From assembly GCF_001641755.2 (NCBI RefSeq), contig NZ_LRFG02000001.1:124001-188000 (forward strand): 64,000 bases of DNA, given 5' to 3'. Within the stretch, counting starts at the first letter, position 1. Every line of letters begins with the position of its first letter. The translations under genes and the position numbers were made by a program. Below the pieces are notes generated by a model. The model was not told where the DNA came from, did not search any database, and worked only from the letters and a program-made list of their open reading frames with translations. This DNA is from Microbulbifer flavimaris. GTDB lineage: Bacteria > Pseudomonadota > Gammaproteobacteria > Pseudomonadales > Cellvibrionaceae. Shown here in pieces: positions 31,181-38,951 of the stretch.

Positions 31181-32551
31181 ATGCATATCAGCTCATTGCT
31201 CCTGCTGACTGCTTTCTTCGGGGCACTATGGCCGCTCTATCGATGGCACCGCAGCCGGCAAAGCCTGGCTCCTGCAGTTTTCGCCGGCCTGTTGCTGGGT
31301 GTTTTATTCGGTGCGCTGGTGCAGCTCTCGCGAGATTGGGGGGTGCGGCCGGAGGAGCTGTTGCCCTGGATTGAGCTGGTGGGAGAGGGTTACGTCAAAC
31401 TGCTCTACCTGCTGGTGATGCCCCTGGTGCTCGTGTCCATCCTCGGTGCGGTGGTCAAGATGCACCGCACGGAGTCACTGGGCAAGATCAGTTTGTCCGT
31501 GCTGGCGGTGCTGCTAGGCACCACCGCAATTGCAGCCCTGCTGGGCGTGGTGATGGCGGAGCTGTTCAACCTGTCAGCGGCTGGACTGGTGGAGGGCTCC
31601 CGCGAGGCGGCCCGCGCAGAGCTCTTGAGCGAGCGCATGGGGCGTGTCGAGGGCCTCGGCCTACCCGAGATCCTGCTGAACTTTATCCCGGAGAATATTT
31701 TTCTCGACCTGACCGGCGCCAGGGATACCTCAGTGATTGCGGTAGTGATTTTTGCCGTGCTGCTGGGGGTGGCAGCGCTGGCGGTGCGCCGGGAAAACCC
31801 GGAGCAGGGCAAAGCCATCGAGCACTTCGTCGGCCTGGCCCAGGTGTGGATCATGAAGCTGGTAAGACTGGTGATGGCGTTCACTCCCTACGGTGTCATG
31901 GCACTGGTGGCAGCTCTGATCGCCGAGTCCAGCTGGGCGGATATCATTAACCTGTTCAGTTTTGTGCTGGCCTCATTTGTGGCCATCGCCCTCATGTTTG
32001 TGGTTCACGGGGCGCTCCTGCTGGTCAATGGCATCAGTCCGTTGCACTACTTTGCCCGCGTATGGCCGGTGCTGGTATTTGCATTCAGTTCCCGCTCCAG
32101 CGCGGCTACGATTCCTCTGAATGTTGAGACCCAGATCGACAAGCTGGGCAACAGTCCCGCTATTGCCAATTTCTCGGCGTCTTTCGGTGCGACTATCGGG
32201 CAGAACGGCTGTGCGGGGATTTATCCGGCCATGCTTGCGGTGATGGTGGCGGTGCCCCTTGGGATCGATGTGATGGATCCGTTGTGGCTGCTGACCCTGG
32301 TGGCCGTTGTCGTGATCAGCTCCTTTGGAATCGCCGGTGTGGGTGGTGGCGCGACCTTTGCCGCCCTGGTAGTGCTGCCCACCATGGGGCTGCCGGTGAC
32401 CATTGCCGCGTTGCTGATTTCCGTTGAGCCCCTGATTGATATGGCGCGCACTGCACTGAACGTAAACGGAGCAATGACCGCGGGGACCCTTACCCAGCGC
32501 TGGCTGGGAGCATCGGTCCCGGCTTCCGATAACCTGGCCCGCTCCAGCTAG
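31181..32551 (+). CDS. tcyP: L-cystine transporter, TcyP/YdjN type (DAACS family)
   Basis: A sodium- or proton-coupled dicarboxylate/amino acid symporter homologue of 456 residues with about eight to ten membrane helices. GEGYVKLLYLLVMPLVLVSIL and KISLSVLAVLLGTT (in order, about 67-110) closely resemble E. coli YdjN, the cystine importer, more than glutamate carriers. SSRSSAATIPLN is the serine-rich re-entrant loop and GQNGCAG the substrate region. The ATG at 31181 is chosen; a GTG 27 bases upstream is in frame, and neither has a strong ribosome site. Confidence 0.85.
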   Translation: MHISSLLLLTAFFGALWPLYRWHRSRQSLAPAVFAGLLLGVLFGALVQLSRDWGVRPEELLPWIELVGEGYVKLLYLLVMPLVLVSILGAVVKMHRTESLGKISLSVLAVLLGTTAIAALLGVVMAELFNLSAAGLVEGSREAARAELLSERMGRVEGLGLPEILLNFIPENIFLDLTGARDTSVIAVVIFAVLLGVAALAVRRENPEQGKAIEHFVGLAQVWIMKLVRLVMAFTPYGVMALVAALIAESSWADIINLFSFVLASFVAIALMFVVHGALLLVNGISPLHYFARVWPVLVFAFSSRSSAATIPLNVETQIDKLGNSPAIANFSASFGATIGQNGCAGIYPAMLAVMVAVPLGIDVMDPLWLLTLVAVVVISSFGIAGVGGGATFAALVVLPTMGLPVTIAALLISVEPLIDMARTALNVNGAMTAGTLTQRWLGASVPASDNLARSS

Positions 32552-32622
32552 AGCCGGCTTCCGCGACCGGGGTCGGATTTTTTCAGGCAGGGAGCGCGTA
32601 TCGTAAACGCGGGAGAGAGACG

Positions 32623-33333
32623 ATGGCAGCCCTACTCTATATGATCCCCGGCACCATGTGTGACGAGCGACTGTGGCAGGGGCTTCTCCGGCAGCTCCCC
32701 GATGTCACAACACAACACTTGGCGATTCCCGCCGGTGACACCGTAGCAGCGCTAGTGACGGGGCTGGCAGCGCGGTTGCCGGAGCAGCCGGTGGACCTGT
32801 TTGGTTTTTCCCTCGGCGGCTACCTTGCAGCAGCCCTTGCCACCACCCATCCCGATCGGATCCGCCGATTGTTCATCTGTTCCAATACCCCCTGTGCTCT
32901 GCCGGAAGATGAACTGAAACAGCGCCGCCAGTTACTCCATTGGGTAAAAAGCCACGGCTACAGTGGTATCAGCGATCGCAAGATCGCCGCCATGCTCGGG
33001 CCGGCCAGCCGCGGTCGCGCCGATATTGCAGAGACCATGCGCGCCATGGACGCCAGTCTGGGTGAGGCGGCGCTGCTCTCGCAGCTGGGGAGCACCTCTG
33101 AGCGCGAGGATTTGGCCGATGCCATCGCCGTGCTATCGCTGCCAGTGACCCTCTGCTTCGGGGAGTACGATGCGCTGGTGACCCGTTCCTGGATAGAGGC
33201 ACTGCAGCGCCAGAGGGCGGACCTGCGTGTGCGGGAAATTCCTGAAGCGGGTCATATGCTGCCACTGGAGCGACCAGACCGGCTCGCGGCTGAAGTGCAG
33301 GCCTGGCTCGCTACCCCCAGCGATGCCCCCTGA
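32623..33333 (+). CDS. Alpha/beta hydrolase
   Basis: A 236-residue alpha/beta-hydrolase. The nucleophile elbow is GFSLGG (Ser63), the acid is likely the Asp in FGEYDALV, and the His lies in EAGHMLPLE. A cap segment (about 95-165) lies between the fourth and last strands. GGGAGAGAGACG precedes the ATG. The substrate is unknown; BioH-like and MenH-like esterases share this pattern. Confidence 0.82.
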   Translation: MAALLYMIPGTMCDERLWQGLLRQLPDVTTQHLAIPAGDTVAALVTGLAARLPEQPVDLFGFSLGGYLAAALATTHPDRIRRLFICSNTPCALPEDELKQRRQLLHWVKSHGYSGISDRKIAAMLGPASRGRADIAETMRAMDASLGEAALLSQLGSTSEREDLADAIAVLSLPVTLCFGEYDALVTRSWIEALQRQRADLRVREIPEAGHMLPLERPDRLAAEVQAWLATPSDAP

Positions 33334-33505
33334 TTTGGTGCCCCTCGTCCATCTCCGCAACCTATTTGTTGCCTCTCTGCTGCCCCTTTCGCCGCTTTCC
33401 AATTTTTTTTGACCAATCCTGTCAACCGATTATGCGGTTGCGCGTTATCTACTCGTGTCATTACAGAAAACGGGCCCTAACGCCCACCGGAAAAGGAAAG
33501 TGATA

Positions 33506-33955
33506 ATGAAAAACTGGAAGCAGGGTATGATTCTTCTCTCAGCGATGCTGCTGGCGGTCCCGGCAACGGCGGACGACGCCCAACAGGATGCTGCGGAGCA
33601 GCTGGACCGCCGTGGTGATCGGGTTGAAAACCGATTGGACCTCAAGGGGGACCGGGTGGAAAACCGATTGGACCGCAAGGGGGACCGGGTGGAGAATCGC
33701 CTCGATCGCAAGGGTGACCGTGTCGACAACCAGCTTGATCGCGCTTCTGACCGCGCGGCTGAGGCCGGGCGGGACAAGGCCGCCGGCTTCCTGGATCGCA
33801 AGGGCGACCGCATCGATCGAAAGCTGGATCGAAAAGGGGCAAAAATCGATCGAAAGCTCGACCGCAAGGGCGCCAGAGCGGATCGTCGACTTGACCGGAA
33901 GGGCAAGCGTGTCGATGGCAGGTTGGGTCGTCGTGCCGGGCGTGTTGGTAGCTGA
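33506..33955 (+). CDS. Exported 11-residue-repeat protein
   Basis: A 149-residue protein with a signal peptide (about 1-22, ending in PATADD). The rest is built from an 11-residue repeat, close to LDRKGDRVENR, in two blocks of four (residues 35-78 and 98-141) separated by 19 Ala/Arg-rich residues. Each repeat is 33 bases and neighbouring copies are nearly identical in DNA. It is extremely charged, with no cysteine or aromatic residue in the repeat blocks. An 11-residue period fits a hendecad coiled coil. AAAGGAAAG precedes the ATG. I do not recognise a named family. It stands before the ECF sigma operon. Confidence 0.85.
   Translation: MKNWKQGMILLSAMLLAVPATADDAQQDAAEQLDRRGDRVENRLDLKGDRVENRLDRKGDRVENRLDRKGDRVDNQLDRASDRAAEAGRDKAAGFLDRKGDRIDRKLDRKGAKIDRKLDRKGARADRRLDRKGKRVDGRLGRRAGRVGS
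33608..33928 (+). repeat. 33-bp tandem coding repeats
   Basis: Four units at 33608-33739 and four at 33797-33928, each 33 bases. Units 1-3 share long identical stretches around GACCGGGTGGA and AACCGATTGGAC, so recent duplication is likely; the second block has diverged more. Confidence 0.85.
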
Positions 33956-34071
33956 TAGTAAAAAATAAACAGAAACTGGGCCGGGTATGGTCCTGCACTG
34001 TGCATCTCACGGGATGCCATGGCCGGGTTGCTCGGACAACGGGTGGCCCGGTGTCATTTTTGAGGGGGCAG

Positions 34072-34155
34072 ATGGTGATCAGTCAGGTATCGGTTGTCAC
34101 GACAGAGCCAGCGCATCGCATTTCACGCTTTCCGCAGCGAGCCGGGCGGCGGTGA
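34072..34155 (+). CDS. Possible leader peptide coupled to sigma factor
   Basis: A 27-residue reading frame starts with ATG right after GAGGGGGCAG, the best ribosome site in this stretch, and stops at TGA 34153-34155. That stop overlaps the proposed GTG start of the sigma factor by three bases (GTGA). It may exist to couple translation of the sigma factor. It has no recognisable motif and could be chance. Confidence 0.3.
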   Translation: MVISQVSVVTTEPAHRISRFPQRAGRR

Positions 34156-34673
34156 ATCAGTTTCTGGCCTCTGTCCAGCGGCGCGCGTTCAACATGGCGA
34201 GGATGGCCGTGGGCTGCCCCGATGACGCCCTCGATATCGTGCAGGATGCCATGCTGGCGCTGGTCCGGCATTACGGAAAACGTGATCGCTCTGAATGGCG
34301 GCCGCTGTTTTTTTCAATTCTGCAAAATCGCATCACCGACTGGCACCGCCGCCACAACCGTGTTTCCCGCTGGCAGCTATTCAACGAGCGTTTCGCCTCG
34401 GCAGATGACGAGATTGCCGATCCCGGTGACCTGCCCGATCTGAACGGGGAGCGACCGGAGGAGGCCTGGGCATCGGAGCGTAGGTTGGTCACCATCGAGC
34501 GGGCACTGGAGCAGTTGCCGTTCCGCCAGCAGCAGGCTTTTCTGCTGCGCAGTGTGGAGGGCTTTTCCGTGGCGGAGACCGCACGCATCATGAAATGTAG
34601 TGAGGGCAGTGTGAAGACTCATCTTTCTCGCGCACTGAGAGCGCTTCGCAACCAGCTGGAGAATGAACAATGA
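34152..34673 (+). CDS. ECF-type RNA polymerase sigma factor
   Basis: A 173-residue sigma factor from the GTG at 34152. Region 2 includes VQRRAFNMARMAV and DDALDIVQDAM with FFSILQNRITDWHRRH. Region 4 is the helix-turn-helix LEQLPFRQQQAFLLRSVEGFSVAETARIMKCSEGSVKTHLSRALRALR (about 118-166, seen in part as GFSVAETARIM and GSVKTHLSRAL). An in-frame ATG at 33987 would add 55 residues that do not resemble the family. The next gene overlaps by four bases (ATGA). The following three small genes probably encode its regulators or targets. Confidence 0.88.
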   Translation: MNQFLASVQRRAFNMARMAVGCPDDALDIVQDAMLALVRHYGKRDRSEWRPLFFSILQNRITDWHRRHNRVSRWQLFNERFASADDEIADPGDLPDLNGERPEEAWASERRLVTIERALEQLPFRQQQAFLLRSVEGFSVAETARIMKCSEGSVKTHLSRALRALRNQLENEQ

Positions 34674-35050
34674 ATGAAGCCGACAAGCGTCATCACCGCG
34701 AGCCATCAGAGCGGGAGCTGGCCGCGCTGGCTGGCAGGGCCATGGCCCGTCGGGACGAGGAAATCGATGGCGCAATCCTGTCCCGCCTGGGGCGTGCCCG
34801 TGCTGCCGCATTGGAAGCTCGGCAGCCCGTCCTGCCGATCTGGCTGCCGGCGGGTGCTGCCGTGGCTGCAAGTCTGTTGCTGGCAATATTTCTGGTGCTG
34901 AAGCCGGCACCGGCGCTCGAAGGGGATAGTGAAGTGCTGTTTGCCGACGGCTTCCCCTTTATGTCTGCAGAAGAGTTCGATATCGATCTTCTCGAGGAGG
35001 CAGATTTTTACCAATGGCTCGCTGAGGAAGGGCTTGATGACCACTCCTGA
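34670..35050 (+). CDS. Small single-helix membrane protein, DUF3619-like, possible anti-sigma factor
   Basis: A 126-residue protein: a charged cytoplasmic segment (1-55), one membrane helix (about 58-78, LPAGAAVAASLLLAIFLVL) and an acidic periplasmic tail (about 82-126). The layout and the four-base overlap with the sigma gene suggest it anchors or senses for the sigma factor. It has no zinc-finger motif. DUF3619 proteins often sit here, but I could not confirm the match. Confidence 0.7.
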   Translation: MNEADKRHHREPSERELAALAGRAMARRDEEIDGAILSRLGRARAAALEARQPVLPIWLPAGAAVAASLLLAIFLVLKPAPALEGDSEVLFADGFPFMSAEEFDIDLLEEADFYQWLAEEGLDDHS

Positions 35051-35339
35051 CTGGTACCGGCTGACTGCAATATCGCTATTGTTTGGTTGTCCCGCAGCGA
35101 TCGCGGCGGAACCCGCTGCAAAGCCTCTGGATGCCGAATTTCTGCTGTTTCTGGAAGAGTGGGTGAATGAAGAGGGCGAGTTTGTTTCTCCGGAGGAATT
35201 CGAACGTGGTGATCGGGAATCTGAGGGTGCGCCTGGCACGCGGGAGAAACCGCTACTTGAATCGCAGCCTGGCAATGACCGCAAAACCGGCATTTCCGCA
35301 GAGCATGAACTGACGGAGTGGAGAAGTAGCCATGACTGA
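35037..35339 (+). CDS. Small exported acidic protein
   Basis: A 100-residue protein with a signal peptide (about 1-24, cleaved near IAAEP) and an acidic, Glu-rich mature chain (FLLFLEEWVNEEGEFVSPEEFE). The ATG overlaps the previous gene by 14 bases and GAGGAAGGG precedes it. Its end overlaps the next gene by eight bases. I do not recognise a family. The compact overlap chain marks it as part of the sigma operon. Confidence 0.75.
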   Translation: MTTPDWYRLTAISLLFGCPAAIAAEPAAKPLDAEFLLFLEEWVNEEGEFVSPEEFERGDRESEGAPGTREKPLLESQPGNDRKTGISAEHELTEWRSSHD

Positions 35340-35793
35340 ATACAGAAGATTTATCCGCTGTGTGCTGGCTCTCACGCTCTGTCTGGCAGGCCTGCCGGCA
35401 ATGGCTGCAGACTGGCAAGAACTGGGTGAAGAGGAGCGGCGCTTGCTCCAGCACTTCGAGGGGCGCTGGGAGAACCTACCTGTTGAACAGCGTGAGCGTC
35501 TTGTCAAAGGTGCCCGCCGCTGGAGTGAGATGTCGCCGGAGCAGCGCCAGCAGGCCCGGAATGCGTTCCGTAAATGGCGCCAAATGCCACCGGAGCGGCG
35601 GGCCCGCCTGCGCAAAGCCTACCGCCGCTTTCAGGCCCTGCCCCCGGAACAGCAGCAGAAAATTCGCGAGGCGCGCAAGCGCTTCCGCGAATTGCCGCCT
35701 GAGCGCCGGGAGGCCCTGCGTGATCGCTGGCGTCAATTGACCCCGGAACAACGGCGCAACCTGCGCCAGCGATTACGTCGCGAACAGCAGTAG
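35332..35793 (+). CDS. DUF3106 exported protein
   Basis: A 153-residue protein with a signal peptide (about 1-25, GLPAMAADW). The mature chain contains five tandem segments of about 20-22 residues, each carrying a (M/L)(S/P/T)PE(Q/R)R core, for example MSPEQRQQARNAFRKWRQ and LPPERREALRDRWRQ. This is the DUF3106 pattern and recalls periplasmic Spy/CpxP-like stress chaperones in helix content, though homology is not shown. It is the last gene of the sigma operon. Confidence 0.85.
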   Translation: MTEYRRFIRCVLALTLCLAGLPAMAADWQELGEEERRLLQHFEGRWENLPVEQRERLVKGARRWSEMSPEQRQQARNAFRKWRQMPPERRARLRKAYRRFQALPPEQQQKIREARKRFRELPPERREALRDRWRQLTPEQRRNLRQRLRREQQ

Positions 35794-35878
35794 GGCGACA
35801 GTTCAGCTTCGATTCAGTGACTCCCCCCTAAAGTGCTCCCATCAAGACTCATATCGAGAGCCATAGGGAGATCACCTG

Positions 35879-36412
35879 ATGCAACTGCACCGTAAATTGG
35901 CCGTGGCCGCGCTGCTGGCGGCGCTCGCCAGCGCCGGAGCCCAGGCGGGCGGCAGCGGCTATGGCGGCTACGGCGGCGACGGATACGACTTTGCCCGGGT
36001 CACCGACGTGACGCCCATCTACCGGGATATTCAGGTACGCCGGCCGCGGACGGAATGCTGGGAGGAGACCGTTGCCTATCCCGGGCCGGGTTCTGCCGCC
36101 GGCACCGTGATCGGTGGCCTGATCGGCGCAGCGATCGGTCGTGAGGTGGGTCACCACCGCAGGGGGCGCAATGGGCGAACCCTGGCAGGTGCTGCCGTAG
36201 GGGCTGCCATTGGCCACGAAGTCAGTCGTGCCGGCAGGACCAGGTATGGCACCGAGCGACGCTGCCAGGTGGTGGACGAATTTATCATGGAACGGGAGCT
36301 GGTCGGATACGATGTTCGCTATCGCTATAATGGGCGACATTATCTGACTCGCACTGACCAGCACCCGGGGGATAGAATCCGGGTCAGGGTCGACGTCACG
36401 CCGGCCTGGTAG
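35879..36412 (+). CDS. Glycine-zipper exported protein
   Basis: A 177-residue protein with a signal peptide (about 1-21), a Gly/Tyr-rich stretch (GGSGYGGYGGDGYD), and a glycine-zipper segment (about 75-115: GTVIGGLIGAAIGREVGHH and LAGAAVGAAIGHEV). Two Cys flank the zipper (in RTECWEE and RRCQVVDEF). The C terminus has the YDVRYRYNGRHY motif that is common in this surface-antigen-like group. AGGGAGATCACCTG precedes the ATG. It may be part of the local envelope-stress set. Confidence 0.83.
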   Translation: MQLHRKLAVAALLAALASAGAQAGGSGYGGYGGDGYDFARVTDVTPIYRDIQVRRPRTECWEETVAYPGPGSAAGTVIGGLIGAAIGREVGHHRRGRNGRTLAGAAVGAAIGHEVSRAGRTRYGTERRCQVVDEFIMERELVGYDVRYRYNGRHYLTRTDQHPGDRIRVRVDVTPAW

Positions 36413-36498
36413 CCCGGAAACGAGGCCTGGAAACGAGGCCGGTAAACGAGAAAGTTGTCTTGACCACGGATTACAGAGTGCCCCCTGGGAGCAAGATT

Positions 36499-36840
36499 GT
36501 GAAATTGAATCGCAAGCCCATACACACCGTTGCCGCAATGGCCTTCGCATTGGTGTGTGCCGCTGGTTCCGGCGCACTGCCGGCGCAGGCGACTGTCTGG
36601 CAGCCGGCGGTGGATACGGTGCGACCGGCGGCACTGCAACGGTGGAAACCGGCGCAGAGAGGGCAGGTTTCCCGGGATGAGGCCGCGGCGATCGTGAAGC
36701 GCCGTTTCGGCGGCAAGATTCTCGCGGTTTCAGAAGTGGAAAAAAACGGACGCCCCATGTACCGGGTCAAAGGGCTCTCGGAGAAAAGCCAGGTATATGT
36801 GGTCTACGTGGATAAGCGGAGCGGACGTATCGTTCGCTAA
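36499..36840 (+). CDS. PepSY-domain exported protein
   Basis: The 113-residue reading from GTG 36499 has GGGAGCAAGATT upstream and a clean signal peptide (about 1-31, ending LPAQA). The rest carries a PepSY-like domain (about 57-113: SRDEAAAIVKRRFGGKILAVSEV, then MYRVKGL, then VYVVYVDKRSGRIV, shown in parts). An in-frame TTG 39 bases upstream is an alternative. It lies 22 bases before a response regulator gene; PepSY proteins often accompany PhoP/PhoQ-like systems and may tune the sensor. Confidence 0.82.
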   Translation: MKLNRKPIHTVAAMAFALVCAAGSGALPAQATVWQPAVDTVRPAALQRWKPAQRGQVSRDEAAAIVKRRFGGKILAVSEVEKNGRPMYRVKGLSEKSQVYVVYVDKRSGRIVR

Positions 36841-36862
36841 CGACCGATCGCCGGGGGGAAGC

Positions 36863-37537
36863 ATGCGCGCACTGTTGGTTGAAGACGAGGAACTGTTACG
36901 GCATCAGGTGGCGGCATCGCTGCGTGAGGCCGGCTATACGGTGGACGAGGCACCGGATGGGGAAGAGGCCCTCTATTTAGGCCGAGAGTTTTCCTACGAT
37001 GTGGCGGTCATGGACCTGGGCCTGCCAAAAATCGATGGGATCCAGGTGATCAAAACCTTGCGGGGAGAGGAAAAGCATTTTCCGATCCTGATCCTGACTG
37101 CCCGGGGCCACTGGCAGGAGCGTGTCAGCGGGCTGGAAGCTGGTGGTGACGACTATCTGGTAAAACCTTTTCACACCGAAGAGCTCATTGCTCGCCTCAA
37201 CGCCCTGGTGCGTCGCTCCGCTGGCTTTTCCTCGCCAGTGGTGAAGGCGGGCCCGATTTCCCTGGATACCAGTTCCCACCGCGTGACCGTCGGTGAAGCT
37301 GAGCTGGACCTCACATCCTTCGAATACAAGGTGCTGGAATACCTGATGCTGCACCCGGACGAAGTGGTATCCAAAACGGTGCTGACAGAGCATATCTACG
37401 AACAGGACTGCGACCGCGACAGCAACGTGATCGAAGTGTTCATCGGTCGCCTGCGCAAGAAATTTGACGCGGCGGGCGGGATCAAGCCGATTGAGACACT
37501 GCGCGGACGCGGCTATCGCTTCGTCGCCCCGGCCTGA
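36863..37537 (+). CDS. OmpR/PhoP-family response regulator
   Basis: A 224-residue regulator. The receiver domain has the acidic pair Glu7-Asp8-Glu9, phosphoacceptor Asp51 (VAVMDLGLP) and the switch Lys in LVKPF. A winged-helix DNA-binding domain (about 130-224) ends in RGRGYRF. GGGGGGAAGC precedes the ATG. With the kinase downstream it resembles PhoP/PhoQ of pseudomonads. It is likely cotranscribed with the PepSY gene and the kinase. Confidence 0.93.
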   Translation: MRALLVEDEELLRHQVAASLREAGYTVDEAPDGEEALYLGREFSYDVAVMDLGLPKIDGIQVIKTLRGEEKHFPILILTARGHWQERVSGLEAGGDDYLVKPFHTEELIARLNALVRRSAGFSSPVVKAGPISLDTSSHRVTVGEAELDLTSFEYKVLEYLMLHPDEVVSKTVLTEHIYEQDCDRDSNVIEVFIGRLRKKFDAAGGIKPIETLRGRGYRFVAPA

Positions 37538-37555
37538 TCAGCGGCGGTCAGGGTC

Positions 37556-38902
37556 TTGGATTTTTCCGGCTGGTTGCACTCCCTCAAGGGCCGTCTCTCC
37601 CTGTTGACCACCGCAGTGCTGGTGGTTTTCCTGCTGTTGATTTCCGGTGTGCTGGAGCACGCGTTTCGCACTTCGCTTGATGCCGCGAAGCAGCGCGAGC
37701 TGCAATTGCATATCTATACCCTCCTGGTCGTGGCGGAGCCTGATGGTGATTCGCTGCGGTTTCCGCCGGTGTTGCCGGAACAGCGTTTCAACCAGCCGGA
37801 CTCGGGGCTCATTGGAGCGGTGACCGATGCCCGCGGCCGGGTGATCTGGCGTTCGGAATCAGCTCTGACACTGCCCCAGTTACCCACACATCCACTGCCC
37901 CAGGGGCGCGAGGCCTTCGGCACTGTGGCCATTCCCGGGGTCGGGGACTATATGAGTTTGCGCCAGGGTATTGCCTGGGGACTCGACAACGAGCTGCAGT
38001 TTACATTCGTGGTGCTGGAAGATGCGGAACCGCTGCGGGCCCAGGTGGCCCAGTTTCGCGCAACCCTGTGGCGCTGGCTGGGGCTGGGCGCGCTGCTGTT
38101 GATCCTGAGCCAGTGGCTGGTTTTGCGCTGGGGGCTGGCGCCGCTGCGCCAGGTGGCGATGTCATTGAAGGAAATGCAGCAGGGGGGCAGTGACCGCCTG
38201 GAGGGGCGCTTCCCCAGAGAGCTGAAGCCGCTCACTGACAACCTCAACCTGTTGATCGAAAACGAGCGGCGCCAGCGGGAGAAGACCCGGCACACCCTCG
38301 CCGACCTGGCACACAGCCTGAAAACCCCTCTGGCGGTGCTGAAAGGGTTGAACTTCACCAGTGATCACCGCGCTGCTTACAGAGCGTTGATCGAACAGGT
38401 GCAGCGCATGGACAGCATCATCAGCTATCAGCTGCAGCGGGCGGTGACCAGTTCCCCCAAGTCTATTCTGCGGGGCGTCCCCGTCGCGCCAATACTGCAG
38501 AAAATTCTCGACGCCCTGGAAAAAGTGTACCGGGCGAGTCCGGTCGAGGTGGAAGTACAGTGCGAGAATGAGCCGCTGTTTTACGGCGATGAAGGCGACC
38601 TGATGGAGTTGCTCGGCAACCTGCTGGACAACGCGCACAAATACGGCAACGGCAGGATTCGCGTCCATATCGCCAATGGTGAAGATGGCCGGCGGCTGCA
38701 TGTGCAGGTCGCCGATAATGGCCCGGGTATCGATACCGATGCCTGGCAGTCCATAACGCGCCGGGGCGTGCGGGCAGATCAGCAACAGCCCGGGCAGGGC
38801 ATCGGGCTCGCCGTGGTGGTGGATATCGTCTCCAGCTACGAGGGTGAAATCGAGGTCAGCGCTTCCGACCTCGGCGGGGCAAAGATCTCTGTCACGGTCT
38901 GA
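37556..38902 (+). CDS. Sensor histidine kinase, PhoQ-like
   Basis: A 448-residue membrane kinase with two helices (about 15-35 and 168-187) that bracket a periplasmic sensor of roughly 130 residues, then a HAMP-like linker. The phosphoacceptor is His253 in LADLAHSLKTPL. The ATPase domain has the N box (NLLDNAHKYG), G1 box (VADNGPGID) and G2 box (GQGIGLAVV). The start is TTG with CAGGG upstream. The H-box and downstream order match PhoQ. The ligand is unknown. Confidence 0.92.
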   Translation: MDFSGWLHSLKGRLSLLTTAVLVVFLLLISGVLEHAFRTSLDAAKQRELQLHIYTLLVVAEPDGDSLRFPPVLPEQRFNQPDSGLIGAVTDARGRVIWRSESALTLPQLPTHPLPQGREAFGTVAIPGVGDYMSLRQGIAWGLDNELQFTFVVLEDAEPLRAQVAQFRATLWRWLGLGALLLILSQWLVLRWGLAPLRQVAMSLKEMQQGGSDRLEGRFPRELKPLTDNLNLLIENERRQREKTRHTLADLAHSLKTPLAVLKGLNFTSDHRAAYRALIEQVQRMDSIISYQLQRAVTSSPKSILRGVPVAPILQKILDALEKVYRASPVEVEVQCENEPLFYGDEGDLMELLGNLLDNAHKYGNGRIRVHIANGEDGRRLHVQVADNGPGIDTDAWQSITRRGVRADQQQPGQGIGLAVVVDIVSSYEGEIEVSASDLGGAKISVTV

Positions 38903-38924
38903 GTGACGCACGCATTCCGCTATC

Positions 38925-38949
38925 CCGGGCGCTGGTGGAGAACGCCCGG
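38925..38949. terminator. Hairpin between convergent genes
   Basis: CCGGGCG and CGCCCGG form a 7-bp stem with an 11-base loop, followed by TTTC on the plus strand. It lies just after the kinase gene and next to the acyl-CoA dehydrogenase stop. Confidence 0.45.
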
Positions 38950-38951
38950 TT

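Noticed and set aside
33409..33436. TTGACC with TATGCG 16 bases later as a promoter for the repeat protein.
   Set aside because: The -10 match is weak and no other support exists.
33445..34020. An antisense repeat-rich open frame across the 11-residue-repeat gene.
   Set aside because: It is the complement of the 33-bp repeats, has no ribosome site, and the plus-strand frame has a signal peptide and a good ribosome site.
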